DNA of 64,000 nucleotides, taken from the NCBI GenBank assembly GCA_026545765.1, contig CM048844.1:3286001-3350000 (forward strand), in the 5' to 3' direction. How positions within the stretch are numbered: position 1 is the stretch's first letter; every line of letters starts with the position of its first letter. This document shows positions 34,940-46,352 of this stretch, piece after piece. Source of the stretch: Plantago major (taxonomy: Eukaryota > Streptophyta > Magnoliopsida > Lamiales > Plantaginaceae). The notes below the pieces were generated by a model. That model did not search any database and was not told the origin of the DNA. It worked only from the letters and a program-made list of their open reading frames with translations. The position numbers were made by a program, and so were the translations under genes.

Positions 34940-36240
34940 TCTATATGCTAACAACCCACCAAAACAATGAAATTAAAATAACAAACTCAATGTAACGGTA
35001 AGGAAATAAAAAACATTTAATGTGCAAGCTAATTTCAACGCCACCACCGCGCCCGTTGAAACTAACGAGCCCGGTCGAAAAGCTCACAGAACTATTCTAG
35101 CAAAAACAACCCACACCGTCCGGGGATAGTGTAAAATAACATGCGCCCAAACAATGAAATTGAAAATATTAAAATCTATAGAAGTGAGCCCGTCCAGTGC
35201 CCGAGTAAAAATAGGTCAATGTACGGGGCTAGTGGAAAATAACATGCTAAAAATTACAAATTCAACCTAACGCTAAGGCAAAAAAAAAGAAGAAGACATT
35301 TAGTTAATTACGACTCCACCAACGAGCCCGGTCAAATTAAAATATTAAATCTACAAAAGATCCCGTGTGGTGCCTTAGTGGAAATAGGATGCGCACCCAA
35401 GAAACTCAAAGACGACGTAACTAACGAGCCCGGTCAAATGAAATTGTTAAATCTATAAAAATGAGCCTGTCTGGTGTTTGAGTGGAAATAGATTAGGCAT
35501 CCCAAAATTGCAAATTCAAAATAGCAAAAATCTAAAAAATTGTAGACAACATATAACAGTGAAATTAAAATATTAAATCTATAAAATTGAGCATGTACGT
35601 TGTTCGACTGAAAATAGACTGAACGCCACATTAGCTATTTTGAGTTTGCAATTATGGAGCGCATGTTATTTTACCCTATCGGGGTCGAGCTTGTGGGGTT
35701 TCTGATCGAGCTCGTTACTTTGACTGGGCTAGTTTGTGGCGTAATAATTAAATTGTACATTAAGTGTTTTTTAAGCGTTACGTTCAATTTGTAATTTTGC
35801 TACTGGCTTGACGATGATGGCAAAGTAGAATATGCATGTTAGTTGTGTGTACAATATAATATCCATCGAGATTTAATTTTTTAATTTCATTGTGTGGCGT
35901 ACATTTTTCCGAGATATTTGCTATTTTGAGTTTGCGATTATGGGGGACGCAGTCTATCTCCGCTCGGGCAACATACGGTCTTAATTTTGTGGATTTAATA
36001 TTTGAATTTAATTGTTTGGGCGCATGTTATGTTACACTATTGGAGTCGGCTTGCGAGGATTTCGATCGGGCTCGTTAGTTTGGTTGGGCACGTTTGTGGC
36101 GTTGTAATGGAGTTGTACATTAAACGCTTCTTTTAGCGTTCGGTTGGGTTTGTTATTTTTAGTTTGCGGTTATGGGGCGCGCAATCTATTGTCGAAGGCT
36201 AGTGTACTGGGGCTAGTGTAAAAGTAACATGCGCCGGAGG
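34940..36240. repeat. Large inverted repeat built of related subunits
   Basis: The left arm (about 34,940-35,600) holds at least three direct subunits with CTAACGAGCCCGGTC, ATTAAATCTATAAAA, GGAAATAG and AACATGCGCCC. The right arm (about 35,630-36,240) carries the same words complemented (GATCGGGCTCGTTAG, GGGCGCATGTTATGTTACAC, TTTGTGGCGTTGTAATGGAGTTGTACATTAA). The switch lies between CAAATTCAAAATAGC (about 35,510) and GCTATTTTGAGTTTGC (about 35,634). A MULE transposase remnant starts at the right edge, so this may be its terminal/subterminal region or a separate foldback element. Confidence 0.75.
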
Positions 36241-36486
36241 CGAACCCTAATAATTCAGAAAGTCGGGGTGCACCTTCTGATAGAATTCCTCCGCAGACTA
36301 TGCCAGTTCATGTATATATGGGATGAACCTGTTTGCCCATCTAAGAGAAAGAGAACAGCCGCAACACAGGCGAAAGCTGATCGTGTTGCTAGGCAAAGCA
36401 GAGATAGATTTATGAGGGTGCTACGACTACGATGCCAATATACCAAGTGAATCCTGTGGTGGAACCACCACTTCTAAGATCTGCAA

Positions 36487-38370
36487 ATTGCAAGTTGGCC
36501 AAGAGTTCATTGGTGGGGTGGCATAATTTAGGATGAAGCTTGTGAAGTATGTTGCTAAGAGGGGTTTCCTTTTCGACTACACTAGGAACGACTCATATTA
36601 CGTCACGGCGAAGTGTAAGAACATGGAATCGACTGGATGCACGTGGAGTGTTAGAGGTTCCCTGTCCAGGGTCACAGAGACATTCTTTATCAGGGAAGCC
36701 CAGCTTATCCACTCATGCTCGATGTCACTGATCCGGATGGACATAAAAAGGCTGGGCCAGCAACTGCTAGGTGGGATTATCACTGAAACAATCAGGGCGA
36801 CACCTACCATGCCAGCTATTGATATCCAGTTTGATATTCAACACTACTGGGGGTTCCACATTAAATACGAGAAGAGATGGAGGGGGCGTTGAGGTCGCTA
36901 TGGCCAAGCTGTTTAGATCCTACAATGATTCGTTCGATGAGCTAAGGTGGTATTCAGATGCTATATTGCGAACCAATCCTGGCAGCGTTGTGACACTTGA
37001 AACTGAACCTAAAGAAAACAGGTTCCAGAGAATGTTTGTTACATTCAATGCAAGCATGTTGTGTTTGTGGATGGAACCTTCATGAAGTCAAGGTACAAGG
37101 GTACACTCCTTGCTGCCACTGCCAAGGACAGCAACAATGGTATTACTCTTTTAACCACTCGCGCTTTTAAATAGTTGTTCCTTCCCCCCCCCCCCCCCCT
37201 TTGGATATGAATGTTCTGTATAGGATATTGTTCATGCAATTGCACAATATTTCACTCAATTGGTTATGCCCTTTGATTTATACATCTTTTTTTAAAGTCT
37301 CAATCAGTACTCATTTTTTCCTTTTTTACATATCTAATTTTTAAGTTGAACTTCAGTGGATTTCGTACATAATGCCTGGCTTAGATTTATACGTCTTTCT
37401 TGTACAATATGAGTTATTATTCAGCTTTGTTTTTGTAGTATCTGTACTATATCGCTTTCGTATATATGCAATTGTTAATATGTGGATTTCCGTTAAAAAA
37501 TAAATATGTCAGATTAATTGATTTCGTCCTTTGAAATTACACATTATCACTGGGTCATATATGAACAAATATGTTGGTTGACTATTCTGCTTTATTTCGA
37601 AAGGGTGTTGGTCATATATGAATCGGATTTTGGTGAAAATGCTTTTAAATATGTGCATGCATTTATGCTCACTCTTAACCAAAACTGCCAGGCCTTTTTC
37701 CGGTTGCTTTCGCCATTGTTTCTAGTGAAAATTTTGAGAATTGGACCTGGTTCTTGAACAAATTGAAGACACATGTCCAGCATGAAAGGGAGGTAATGTA
37801 CATATCCGACAGGTCTGGCGGTTTGTTCCATGCATTCAAAGATGTGTACGAAAACCCACAGCATTTTTACTGTCTGTACCATCTGATGAAGAATCTGAAA
37901 TGCATGTATGCTGCAAAGAAGTATTCGGAGATTTTCAGGGGTTATCTATGCAAACTCCTGAAGGACGCTGCCTATGCACCCACGGAGCACTTATACAACA
38001 TAGCCATCCGGAAGTTAATTGGGGGGGAAGACAAAGAGGTTCATTGATGGCCTCCCACGTGACAAGTGGGCAGTAGCATTCGCACTAGGGGTGCACAAAT
38101 ATGGAGAACTCACAGTAATTCTGTCGAATCTTTCAACAGTTGGATAGTTGGGGCTAGGTCCCTGCCAGTTATGTTTATGCTTGATTGCATTCGAACTCAG
38201 ATGATGCGCTGGTTTAATGAGCGTAGGATTGAGTCAGATAAGTGGACAGTGCACTAACCCCCATCATGGAAGAAAAGTGGAACACCGCTGCATCATCGGG
38301 AGCCGGTTGGACCGTTCTGCCCGCAAATCAGCATGGGGCTTTCGAGGTCTTGTCAGTTGATTTGGTTGTG
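36487..38370 (+). pseudogene. MuDR-type (MULE) transposase, decayed
   Basis: Exon 1 (about 36,487-37,139) encodes GQEFIGG, a stop, then KLVKYVAKRGFLFDYTRN (MuDR DNA-binding domain). After frameshifts it continues with VVFVDGTF and KSRYKGTLLAATAKDSNN, containing the first catalytic Asp. A phase-1 intron (37,140-37,691, with a C16 run) separates it from exon 2: FPVAFAIVSSENFENW, MYISDRSGG (second Asp), HCLYH-like Cys/His and FIDGLPRDKWAVAF. After another shift come NSVESFNSW (the Glu) and ASSGAGWTVLPANQHGAFEV. The C-terminal SWIM zinc finger is missing. At least three frameshifts and a stop make it dead, though all three DDE residues are still visible. Confidence 0.88.
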
Positions 38371-38802
38371 GTAAGGATTCATCTTTTTACATGCTAATTC
38401 AATTTTCGGGTCTGCAAAGTAATCTACCATATACCACTCTCACTTGTGTCGGTGTCTTATGCTAATTCAATCTTTTAATTGTTATCCCCAACTCCATTAG
38501 TTGGGTTTATTATTTTACTATTTTGGCTACGATACAATATTAACGGGACAACCATAAAAGGAAAGTAAAACAAGCATAGCGAGAGGAAGGGAGTATGAAT
38601 TATTTAAGTGAGTTTTATAATGTTTAACATTAAATGGGTAAATATTTTGAAATAATTTGTTTCAATTAATTCAGAATGATCGTTTTTCAACCCTTATAAA
38701 TCATCGTATAGAAACTAATTTAATTTTATAAAAACATACTAAATGTAGGAATTATTAAATAATGACTCTAGAAGAGTAAACTTATAAAGTTTTCTAGGAG
38801 TA
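38371..38802. other. Gap between MULE remnant and RLP copy C
   Basis: AT-rich. TGCTAATTCAAT occurs twice (about 38,391 and 38,460). GAGGAAGGGAGTA at about 38,583 resembles a Stowaway right end, but no left end was found. No gene. Confidence 0.4.
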
Positions 38803-39965
38803 ATGCCTCCTTGCACATGTCCAGACCCGGTCCTGCGAGGAAACTTATCAGGCAGTCTACCAAAGTGCCAGGTAAACTTAAACATGTTGTACGGTTTGTT
38901 TCTGTCATCAAATAATCTTTCCAGTGTCATCCCAAACTCGATTGGTGATGCTTGCTTGTTGTCGGCACTACACCTGGGAAACAACGGCTTTACAGGAGAG
39001 TTTTCTTCTATACTCGGAAATTGCACCGAACTGGTAACTCTGGATGTCTCAAGAAACCAGCTTCCAGGTTTTGTCCCGAACTCAACTGGTGGAGCTTACT
39101 CATTGGAACGACTACGATTGAGCAACAATCAATTTTCAGGAGAACTTCCTCATAAGCTGAGAAACTGCACTCGTTTGGAAGTTTTAGATATCACAGAGAA
39201 CTCATTTTCAAGGAAAGTTCCCAAATCGATTGGAGACTATCTGCTCAATTTGAAAGTGGTTAGACTTAGTAACGAGTTATGTGCTACTGTTCCTTCCAAG
39301 CTATGCCAATTATCAAGACTACAAATATTGGACCTTGCGAATAACATGTTCACTGGAAATATTCCAGATTGCATTGGCAACTTGTTAGGTATGGTATCGT
39401 ATAATTCCATTTTTGACTCATCCTTGTGGTGTAGTATGCAACTGGTAGTTAAAGAAGTGGTGTTAGAGTATTATACTACCCTGATGTATGTAGTGTATAT
39501 GGGTCTTTCAAACAATAGCGTGGTCGCAGTAATTCCACTAAACCAAACCAGATTTGTCGCCTTGCGTTTTATGAACTTGTCACATAACCATTTGCAAGGG
39601 AACATTCCGCAGCGAAATGAGGACATGAATTTATCGAATCTCTTGATCTTTCAAATAACAATCTATATGAGAGATCCCAACAGGACATCAGTTGCATACT
39701 CTTGAAGACGCTTCTATATATGAGGGCAATCATGGACTATGTGGAGCTCCTCTGACAAAGAAATGTCATGAGGACAAATCATCGGATTATCCAAATGTGG
39801 AAAATCAGGATGGCGAAAGTGAAGACGACAAAGCCGAGAGAATATGGTTTTATGGAGTCGTGATAAGTGGTTTCACCACGGGATTTTAGGGTGCCATCGG
39901 AGTGTTAGTGTTTAAAAGGGTTGGAGATATGTCTATTTCAAATGCACATATGGAATCACAGCCAA
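38803..39965 (+). pseudogene. LRR receptor-like protein, 3' half (copy C)
   Basis: An open frame of about 300 codons begins inside the LRR array (NLSGSLPKCQ). It holds typical repeats (PNSIGDACLLSALHLGNN, LCQLSRLQILDLANN, IPDCIGNLLGM) and the TTLMYVVYMGLSNN block that precedes the last LRRs. Several final LRRs are deleted. A frameshift at about 39,685 leads into TLEDASIYEGNHGLCGAPL (C-terminal cap), an acidic linker and the membrane span WFYGVVISGFTTGF with an in-frame TAG at 39,887. The signal peptide and first half are missing. It complements what copies A and B retain, so no intact RLP gene remains in the window. Confidence 0.87.
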
Positions 39966-40247
39966 ATTGATGGGAGTGTAGTACATATGCTGTCATGCAT
40001 GTTACTTGTGTTAATCTTTTCAGATTCTCATTTCCGAACATATCCACCAAGGCCAGAGTGCCCATTTTGGGACTGGAAGATTTAAAAAAAATCCGGTTTC
40101 TGTACTGATCTTTGTGCCGGAGTACCTCAAATTGGACACAACATTGTAGAGTATATATCAGAGACAACGACGTAAGCATTTTGGATATTAGAAACAGATT
40201 TTTGCCTATTTTGTTACTTCTATGCCAAGAAGCAATGTTATTTTGCC

Positions 40248-41150
40248 GGGAAAATTACAAATACTATCCGTTAAATTTGCCCACTTGTCACTTTGGTCTT
40301 CCGAATTTGAATTATTACATATTCGTTCAAATTTAACAAAGACGGAATTTAAAAATTACATTCAAACCCAAAAGTCAACTTTTTCATCTATTTTATATTT
40401 TCTTTATAATTCAATAATTACATTAGTTTTATTTTATTCTAAAATACACCCAACACTTACAATTTCTTATTAGAAAAAAACCACAAAAAAATTACTTATT
40501 AAAATTTCTACCCTTCTTCTTCCCCACCACATCACCACCTCATTCTTCCCTGCCACTTCCAACCACCATCTTACTCACCACCACCAACCATCTTCTTCCC
40601 CACCACCACAAATCACAACACCACCACCATATTCGGAGACCACCACAACCGAAAGGCAGAGCTTCAATGGCGGAAACTCAGAGATTTTGCCATGGCAGAA
40701 CTTCCGCCATGGAAGCTAAGGATATCTCGACAGTAGGGAGTAATTCATAATAATTGACAGTAGGGAGTAATTCTACATTGACGGACCAAATCTGAGCTTT
40801 TTTTAAGGTGGGGGGAAGAACTTTTTTCTGAAGGTGGGAGGAAGATGGAAGTTGGAGGTGGTGGAAATGGTGGTTAGAGGTAGTGGAAGATGGTGGGGGG
40901 TTATTTTGTGAAATTATAAATTTTAGGGAGAATGATTTGAGTAAATAATGTAATTTATAAAATATTTGAGTATAATGTGTAGTAAAATGAAACTTGTATA
41001 TTGCAATTGAGTCTAATTCATTTTCATTTCCATTTAAATTTTAGTTGGTCAACTCAAAATATAGATTTTGGACTTGAATGTAATTGTTTGAGATCGAGGG
41101 ATGAATTTGTAATTAGCTCGAATTTAAGGGGTACCTTATGTAATTCGCCC
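40248..41150. mobile_element. Mutator-type MITE C, 903 bp, 9-bp target duplication
   Basis: The ends GGGAAAATTACAAATACTATCC and the complement of GGGGTACCTTATGTAATTCGCCC are inverted repeats. They are flanked by TATTTTGCC (40,239-40,247) and TATTTTACC (41,151-41,159), a 9-bp target duplication with one change, as expected for Mutator-like elements. The interior has a CCACCACC/TTCTTCC stretch and palindrome-like GCCATGG / TTCCGCCATGGAAGC words, as in elements A and B. No coding capacity. Confidence 0.82.
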
Positions 41151-41453
41151 TATTTTACCTTATGTAATTTGCAATTTTGCATGCTTCATATACTCCGCTT
41201 AGTGCAGTTTATTGTAATTTGTACATTGTTGAATTTGTGTTTTATACTCAGTAATTACCATTCAATATCATTTTTGTCATGAGATATAAAAGATGTCTAA
41301 TGAGTTTCCGAGGAGGTTCGAGATATTATACTATTCGATAATTAATATAAATAACTAAAATTCACACGTATGTAAAATTTTGAGTATCTAAATTTGATGA
41401 AAATTTGCGGAGTTTAAGTATTTTATCCTTTATTTCCCTCTTTTGTGGGCTAA

Positions 41454-41571
41454 GGCTCTGTTCTTTTCAACTGAAATTTACTGAACTAAACTGAACTGAA
41501 TTGTAGTATAAAATATAACTAAGCAAAACTGAACTGAACTGAATGAGTTTTAAGTTGAAAATAACAGAGCC
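41454..41571. mobile_element. Tourist-like MITE, 118 bp
   Basis: The ends GGCTCTGTTCTTTTCAACTGAAA and the complement of TTTAAGTTGAAAATAACAGAGCC form 20-plus-bp inverted repeats. It is flanked by TAA (41,451-41,453) and TAG (41,572-41,574). Copy A has the empty site GGGCTAAGTGATC at about 5,760-5,772 with a single TAA. A 3-bp TAA-type duplication fits PIF/Harbinger (Tourist) elements. The middle repeats ACTGAACTGAA. Confidence 0.88.
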
Positions 41572-41660
41572 TAGTGACCTACCAATTTGATTTGTTAGCT
41601 GGTTTTTAAAGCCCACGTCATGAACACATGCATGCACTATGTTAAAATAGTCCAAGTCCA

Positions 41661-42838
41661 GTGTCTTGGCCTCGGGCTCCATAACGGGCCAAATGTCCGC
41701 ATACAATGTTCTGGACATTCTTAATTACAATTTTATTATTACAGCTTTTCATATACTTAAAGATTAATTTGTGTCCAACGTATATATCAGACAAAAGCCC
41801 AAGAAAATGAAATATGAAACTATTTCTTGGGCAGAGGGAGTACATCACAATTATCGTCGTACACTCCCTTCATACAAATTGTGCTTTATTGAAATGCAGT
41901 ATGCCCCTCTCTATTGTGGTAATAGTAGTACAATATTGTTTATACGTCATTATTAAGATGTGATTTATAGAATTCAAATTCCAAACAAACAAAGCTCAAA
42001 CTTGTGATAAGTTCCGGGGTGGAATTTACTCATTTATATTAGTTCTTGACTCAGAAATGTGACCGGGAAGAGTTTGCGTATGTCCATAGAGAATTCTTAA
42101 TTGTGCCTTTATGCAGCTGTCTCCATGAAAATACCAGATCTCAACAGAACATATGAATTGTGGAAAAAGTTTGGTAACATAACCTAATTACATTGAATCC
42201 TTCTGCTGGGAACTGGACCACTGTGCATATGGGCAGTACTTTGGTAAACATAAATGGAACTACATAAACCAAACACATAAAATAAGCAATGAATCCTTCT
42301 TATAAGAAGAAACAACTGATTTTCGATATACTACTCAACTACGCACATGCACACTAAGATTCGCTTATTCGATCATGTGTTCCAGTATACTACAGATGTA
42401 ATCTTTCTTTTTAGTTAATAAAATACTTTACACCCATGTACACTTAACTTTCAGTATTTATTGTATATATACACTTTTTCGTGTTTAAAACTACAATATT
42501 TAGTTCGGGACGTAGTGAGCTAGTGATGGTAAACCAAATATAAAATCTTGTTTGTTACCATTTGAAAGAAAGATGTCGTGGCCAATTTAACGCGGCTGAA
42601 TTTGGTGTGCACTGGTTGGATGTCGTCAATAGAACTGGTCCAATATAGTCTTTTTTATGATTTGACGCCCAGATAACTACATGGCCCTTTTTTTTGTTAT
42701 TTTACCTTATTGATGATGATAAATTAGATTAAAATGTGATCCATGGACATGATATGTGTAAGCTTCTCGATGACAATTGAATAGCTATTCACTCTCCACA
42801 AACAAAATGTGCCTACTTCGGAATAAGTTTTCCACTAC
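41661..42838. other. Intergenic, no gene recognised
   Basis: Starts where similarity to copy A ends. Short AT-rich frames only. Confidence 0.4.
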
Positions 42839-42957
42839 TAAAGTTTCATTATATAATTTAATTAAATATTTTATATTTAAAATTAAATCGTAGTCAAAGT
42901 TAAAAAATGTTGACTGCGAAAAATCTAAATGAGACATTTGGTCTGGGACGGAGGGAG
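42839..42957. mobile_element. Stowaway-like MITE, right part
   Basis: Ends in GTCTGGGACGGAGGGAG followed by TA (42,958-42,959). It contains TTATATAATTTAATTAAATATTTTATATTTAA and AGTCAAAGTTAAAAAATGTTGAC like its relatives. The left terminal repeat was not found. Confidence 0.65.
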
Positions 42958-42995
42958 TAACTAATTGCTCACAATCAACGTGGGATAAGGACATA

Positions 42996-43200
42996 CTCCC
43001 TCCGTCCCTTATATACCATCTAACTCTATTTGGACAACCTACATCTTAAATGTCCAATGTTTTTGTCTAAATTAAGAGTAACTATTTTTCGTATCCAACC
43101 ATTAGTGCAGCTTTATCATGTAACTACATACGGTTTTGCTCTATATATTTGTTTGTGTGATCGGACCGTTTAGGACAACGATAAACCAATAACTAGAGCC
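42996..43200. mobile_element. Stowaway-like MITE, left end
   Basis: TA (42,994-42,995) followed by CTCCCTCCGTCCCTTATATACCATC, a clear Stowaway left end only 36 bp from the previous element's right end. The matching right end was not located, so the end coordinate is a guess. Confidence 0.5.
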
Positions 43201-43874
43201 TAGTACCCTCAGAAGTTTGCTTCTAAAGTCACCAAAAGGTCACTATGTATATATCTTCTAACCTTCACGCTAATAATCAATTTCACATTCAAAAAAACCA
43301 ATATTTATCGTGTAAAGAATTGGTAATGTGAGTCATATGCATACTTACATGGTACAAATTTACCTTTCATAATAACTTTAAGTTTAAACGTGATTGCTCT
43401 TAAAGATTGTTGGAATTGATGATCCACATTGGAGTTTTTTCGTGCGTTCATGGATAATAATTAAGACATCAGTAATTAGTGGTTGGACCATTACACATGT
43501 ATGTGATTTCTTCTTCCTTACCGCATGCTGCACAACCTCCTCATACTTTAAAGTTTATACCATATACATTAAATGTTATACTGTACAACACATTAAAGCA
43601 CCATGAGGTATTACATCTGATAATTTTTTCCCCCTAATCCCGTCACGAATCCCAAGATTTTTAAAAATCTCTTTTCCCTTTCCATTTCCATTTTTCTTTT
43701 CTATTTTGGATTAGTATATAGATAGCCCATAGTCCCACAAACACATCCCAAACACATGACACACTGATATGTAAATGTAAAGCCTAACTACCATCAATTC
43801 AAACACCACCAATAAATTCAAACACCACCAAAATCCCCTTTCCTCCACCTCCTCTCCGCCGCAAACCACCGTCA

Positions 43875-46352
43875 ATGGCCGCCAGAATCTCCTCACCAAT
43901 CCTCGTCCACTGCAATCTCATCCCATTCCCCTCCGCCCGGTCCAAATCGCCCAATTCACTACCTCAAAGCTCCGTTTCGAAGCTCTGCAGCTTCAATTTG
44001 CTCAGAAGGAGCAACAATCGTGACCATACGATTTGTTTCGTGGTGAAGGATGAGAAAATCAGTGAATCGGAAGATGAAATTGAGGATGTGATTGATTCTA
44101 CGGCGGCGCGTGTGGCGGAGAAAGTGGCGAGGAAGAAGTCGGAGAGGGCGACTTATCTGGTTGCGGCGGTTATGTCGAGCTTGGGGATCAGTTCTATGGC
44201 GGTTTTAGCTGTTTACTATCGATTCTCCTGGCAAATGGAGGTATGAGTCTCAACCTTTTTCGACTAGTGTTAAATCGAGAGCATAATTTGTTATATGGAG
44301 ATTAATCTTGTTTTCTAGGTCGATTTGAATAATTAATATTTAGCTCTTCACTAGTATGAAACCGAGTGATTTCTATATAACAAAAGTTGATCTCTACATT
44401 TTCAGTGTAGAAGAGAAGGTTTTGAGTTTTGACAAGCCACGTGAGGACTGAGATATTATCATTAATTGATGTTCAACTTATAAGTTGACCATAAGTAATG
44501 TAGATTTCATATTAAAAATTAAAAAAAACATAGCTAACTAGAAAATTGATTTAAATCTTGTTCATCATGCAGGGTGGAGAGGTACCCTATGCAGAAATGT
44601 TCTGTACATTTGCTCTCGCTTTTGGTGCTGCTGTAAGTTGTAAATTATGTTTCTCGTAAAATTAGTTTTGCATTTAACAAGCTGTAAATTGATTTTGTTA
44701 GCGTTCAATTCGTTTTATTGGTGCTCAAGTCGATAAGTTCACGAATTTCTTTAGAAATGCAGATGAGACGACACAATTAAGTGAATTAACAATGTGTAAA
44801 AGTAACTTTTTAAAAACCTTTGTGTAACTTACGAATATTTTCATAAAATCTTGCCTGCCTTACTGGTAAGATATCAACTCACTACACAATCTATATTATC
44901 AACTCATTTCTTCCGTATCAAACTGAATGTCACATTGATTACGAACATGGTTGATAAGTAGAACTTGGTGGAGGAATATTGGCCAGCACCTTCAAAGTGA
45001 TTTTTTTTGCAGGGCGGTGGCAATCCCATGTTCCTGAGTTGCAAATTTGCAATTTGTTCTTTTCGACATAGCATGTCGCTTTCTTAATTTTATTTTCTAA
45101 CTAGTATATTGATGCCTAATTTTATATTTTCAGGTTGGAATGGAGTATTGGGCGAGATGGGCCCATAAGGCTCTTTGGCACGCATCTTTATGGAACATGC
45201 ATGAGGTTTGTTTGTTCATCTAATTTAATCCGTTTTATGTTAAACTTTTCCAATTTTCATCAGTCTCATCGAAAGAGTTTGGCTAGAAACTGTAATTGAA
45301 AACTCGATTGAAATTGAGTTTTATCAATTCCAATTTGGAATCAAACAATCCGTAGAATAATCTGAGGTTTCATAAAATAGTAAAGTAAACAATTCAATGA
45401 AATATAAACGCCTATATTGTTACTGATGTAATATGATAAATTGTCCCTATGAAAGTGTCCAGATATTTATTTATTCTTGTAGTAATAAATGAGTACAATG
45501 AACCAAGATTTCCTGGACCCTTGTTCTCTTGTGGTCACCTAAAAGTCAAGCTTTTCTGAAACCTTGGCGAATTTGTCAATTTAATATTTGTTATTTTATT
45601 TATTTATTATTTTGGTTTAATTGCAGTCTCATCATAAACCAAGGGAAGGTCCATTTGAGCTAAATGACATATTTGCGATAATTAACGCTGTTCCGGCAAT
45701 TGCCCTTCTCTACTACGGTTCCTTATACAAAGGCCTTGTCCCTGGTCTCTGCTTTGGTGCTGTAAGTACATACAATTTCCCTAGTTCCATTCGCCTTCCG
45801 TCCTCAAACGAGGTCGTTTTCTACATAGATCATGCGTGCATAGTCCCTCATCGCAAGCATTACTAAACAATATTTCCGGTTTTATTACTTGATACAGGGT
45901 CTTGGGATAACAGTGTTTGGGATGGCTTACATGTTCGTCCATGATGGGCTCGTCCACAGGAGATTTCCTGTAGGGCCTATCGCAGATGTGCCATATCTTA
46001 GAAAAGTTGCATCAGCTCATCAGGTATTATTCATTGGCGCATAATTGTAACATGTTATATACAATCGTAATCGTATTAACTTTTGATGCCGACATTTCAG
46101 CTGCATCATTCGGAGAAGTTCGACGGAGTTCCCTATGGACTGTTCCTTGGACCTAAGGTTTGTGCATTGTATATACTACTATACTCCAGTTTTGATGAAT
46201 TTAAGGAAAGTCAACTTCCATGCATTCTCATTTTTAAGTTTCTATGTCTGATTTTGTTGGTATAGGAACTTGAAGAAGTTGGAGGGCTGGAAGAGCTAGA
46301 TAGGGAAATCAGTAGAAGAATCAAGCTGTATAAAAATTCGGATAAATCTTGA
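43875..46352 (+). CDS. BCH: Beta-carotene 3-hydroxylase, plastid (non-heme diiron)
   Basis: Seven phase-0 exons: 43,875-44,240, 44,573-44,632, 45,134-45,205, 45,627-45,761, 45,898-46,023, 46,101-46,157 and 46,266-46,352, giving 300 residues, normal for the family. The enzyme hydroxylates the beta-rings of beta-carotene to beta-cryptoxanthin and zeaxanthin in plastid membranes, with ferredoxin as reductant. Residues 1 to about 65 form a Ser-rich plastid transit peptide. Membrane segments follow from about residue 95. The four iron-binding His clusters are complete: HKALWH (153-158), HESHH (165-169), HDGLVH (226-231) and HQLHH (252-256). The first HxxHH cluster is split by an intron. The ATG is the first in a Pro/Ser-rich leader preceded by a CCACCAC-rich 5' UTR. 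Confidence 0.96.

Larger units (their letters stand above)
38803..41660. repeat. Partial third copy (C) of the duplicated unit
   Basis: After the RLP end, 39,980-40,190 matches 4,745-4,960 and 41,160-41,660 matches 5,225-5,850. Shared text includes GAGTTTAAGTATTTTATCC, CCTCTTTTGTGGGCTAA and AAAGCCCACGTCATGAACAC. Similarity ends at GTTAAA.TAGTCCAA, just before the cystatin-like promoter core. Copy C carries a 903-bp MITE and a 118-bp MITE that copy A lacks. Confidence 0.75.

Noticed and set aside
37184-37199. C16 tract (and C15 at 34,921-34,935)
   Set aside because: Simple homopolymers in a MULE intron and at a repeat edge; possibly length-uncertain sequencing regions rather than signals.
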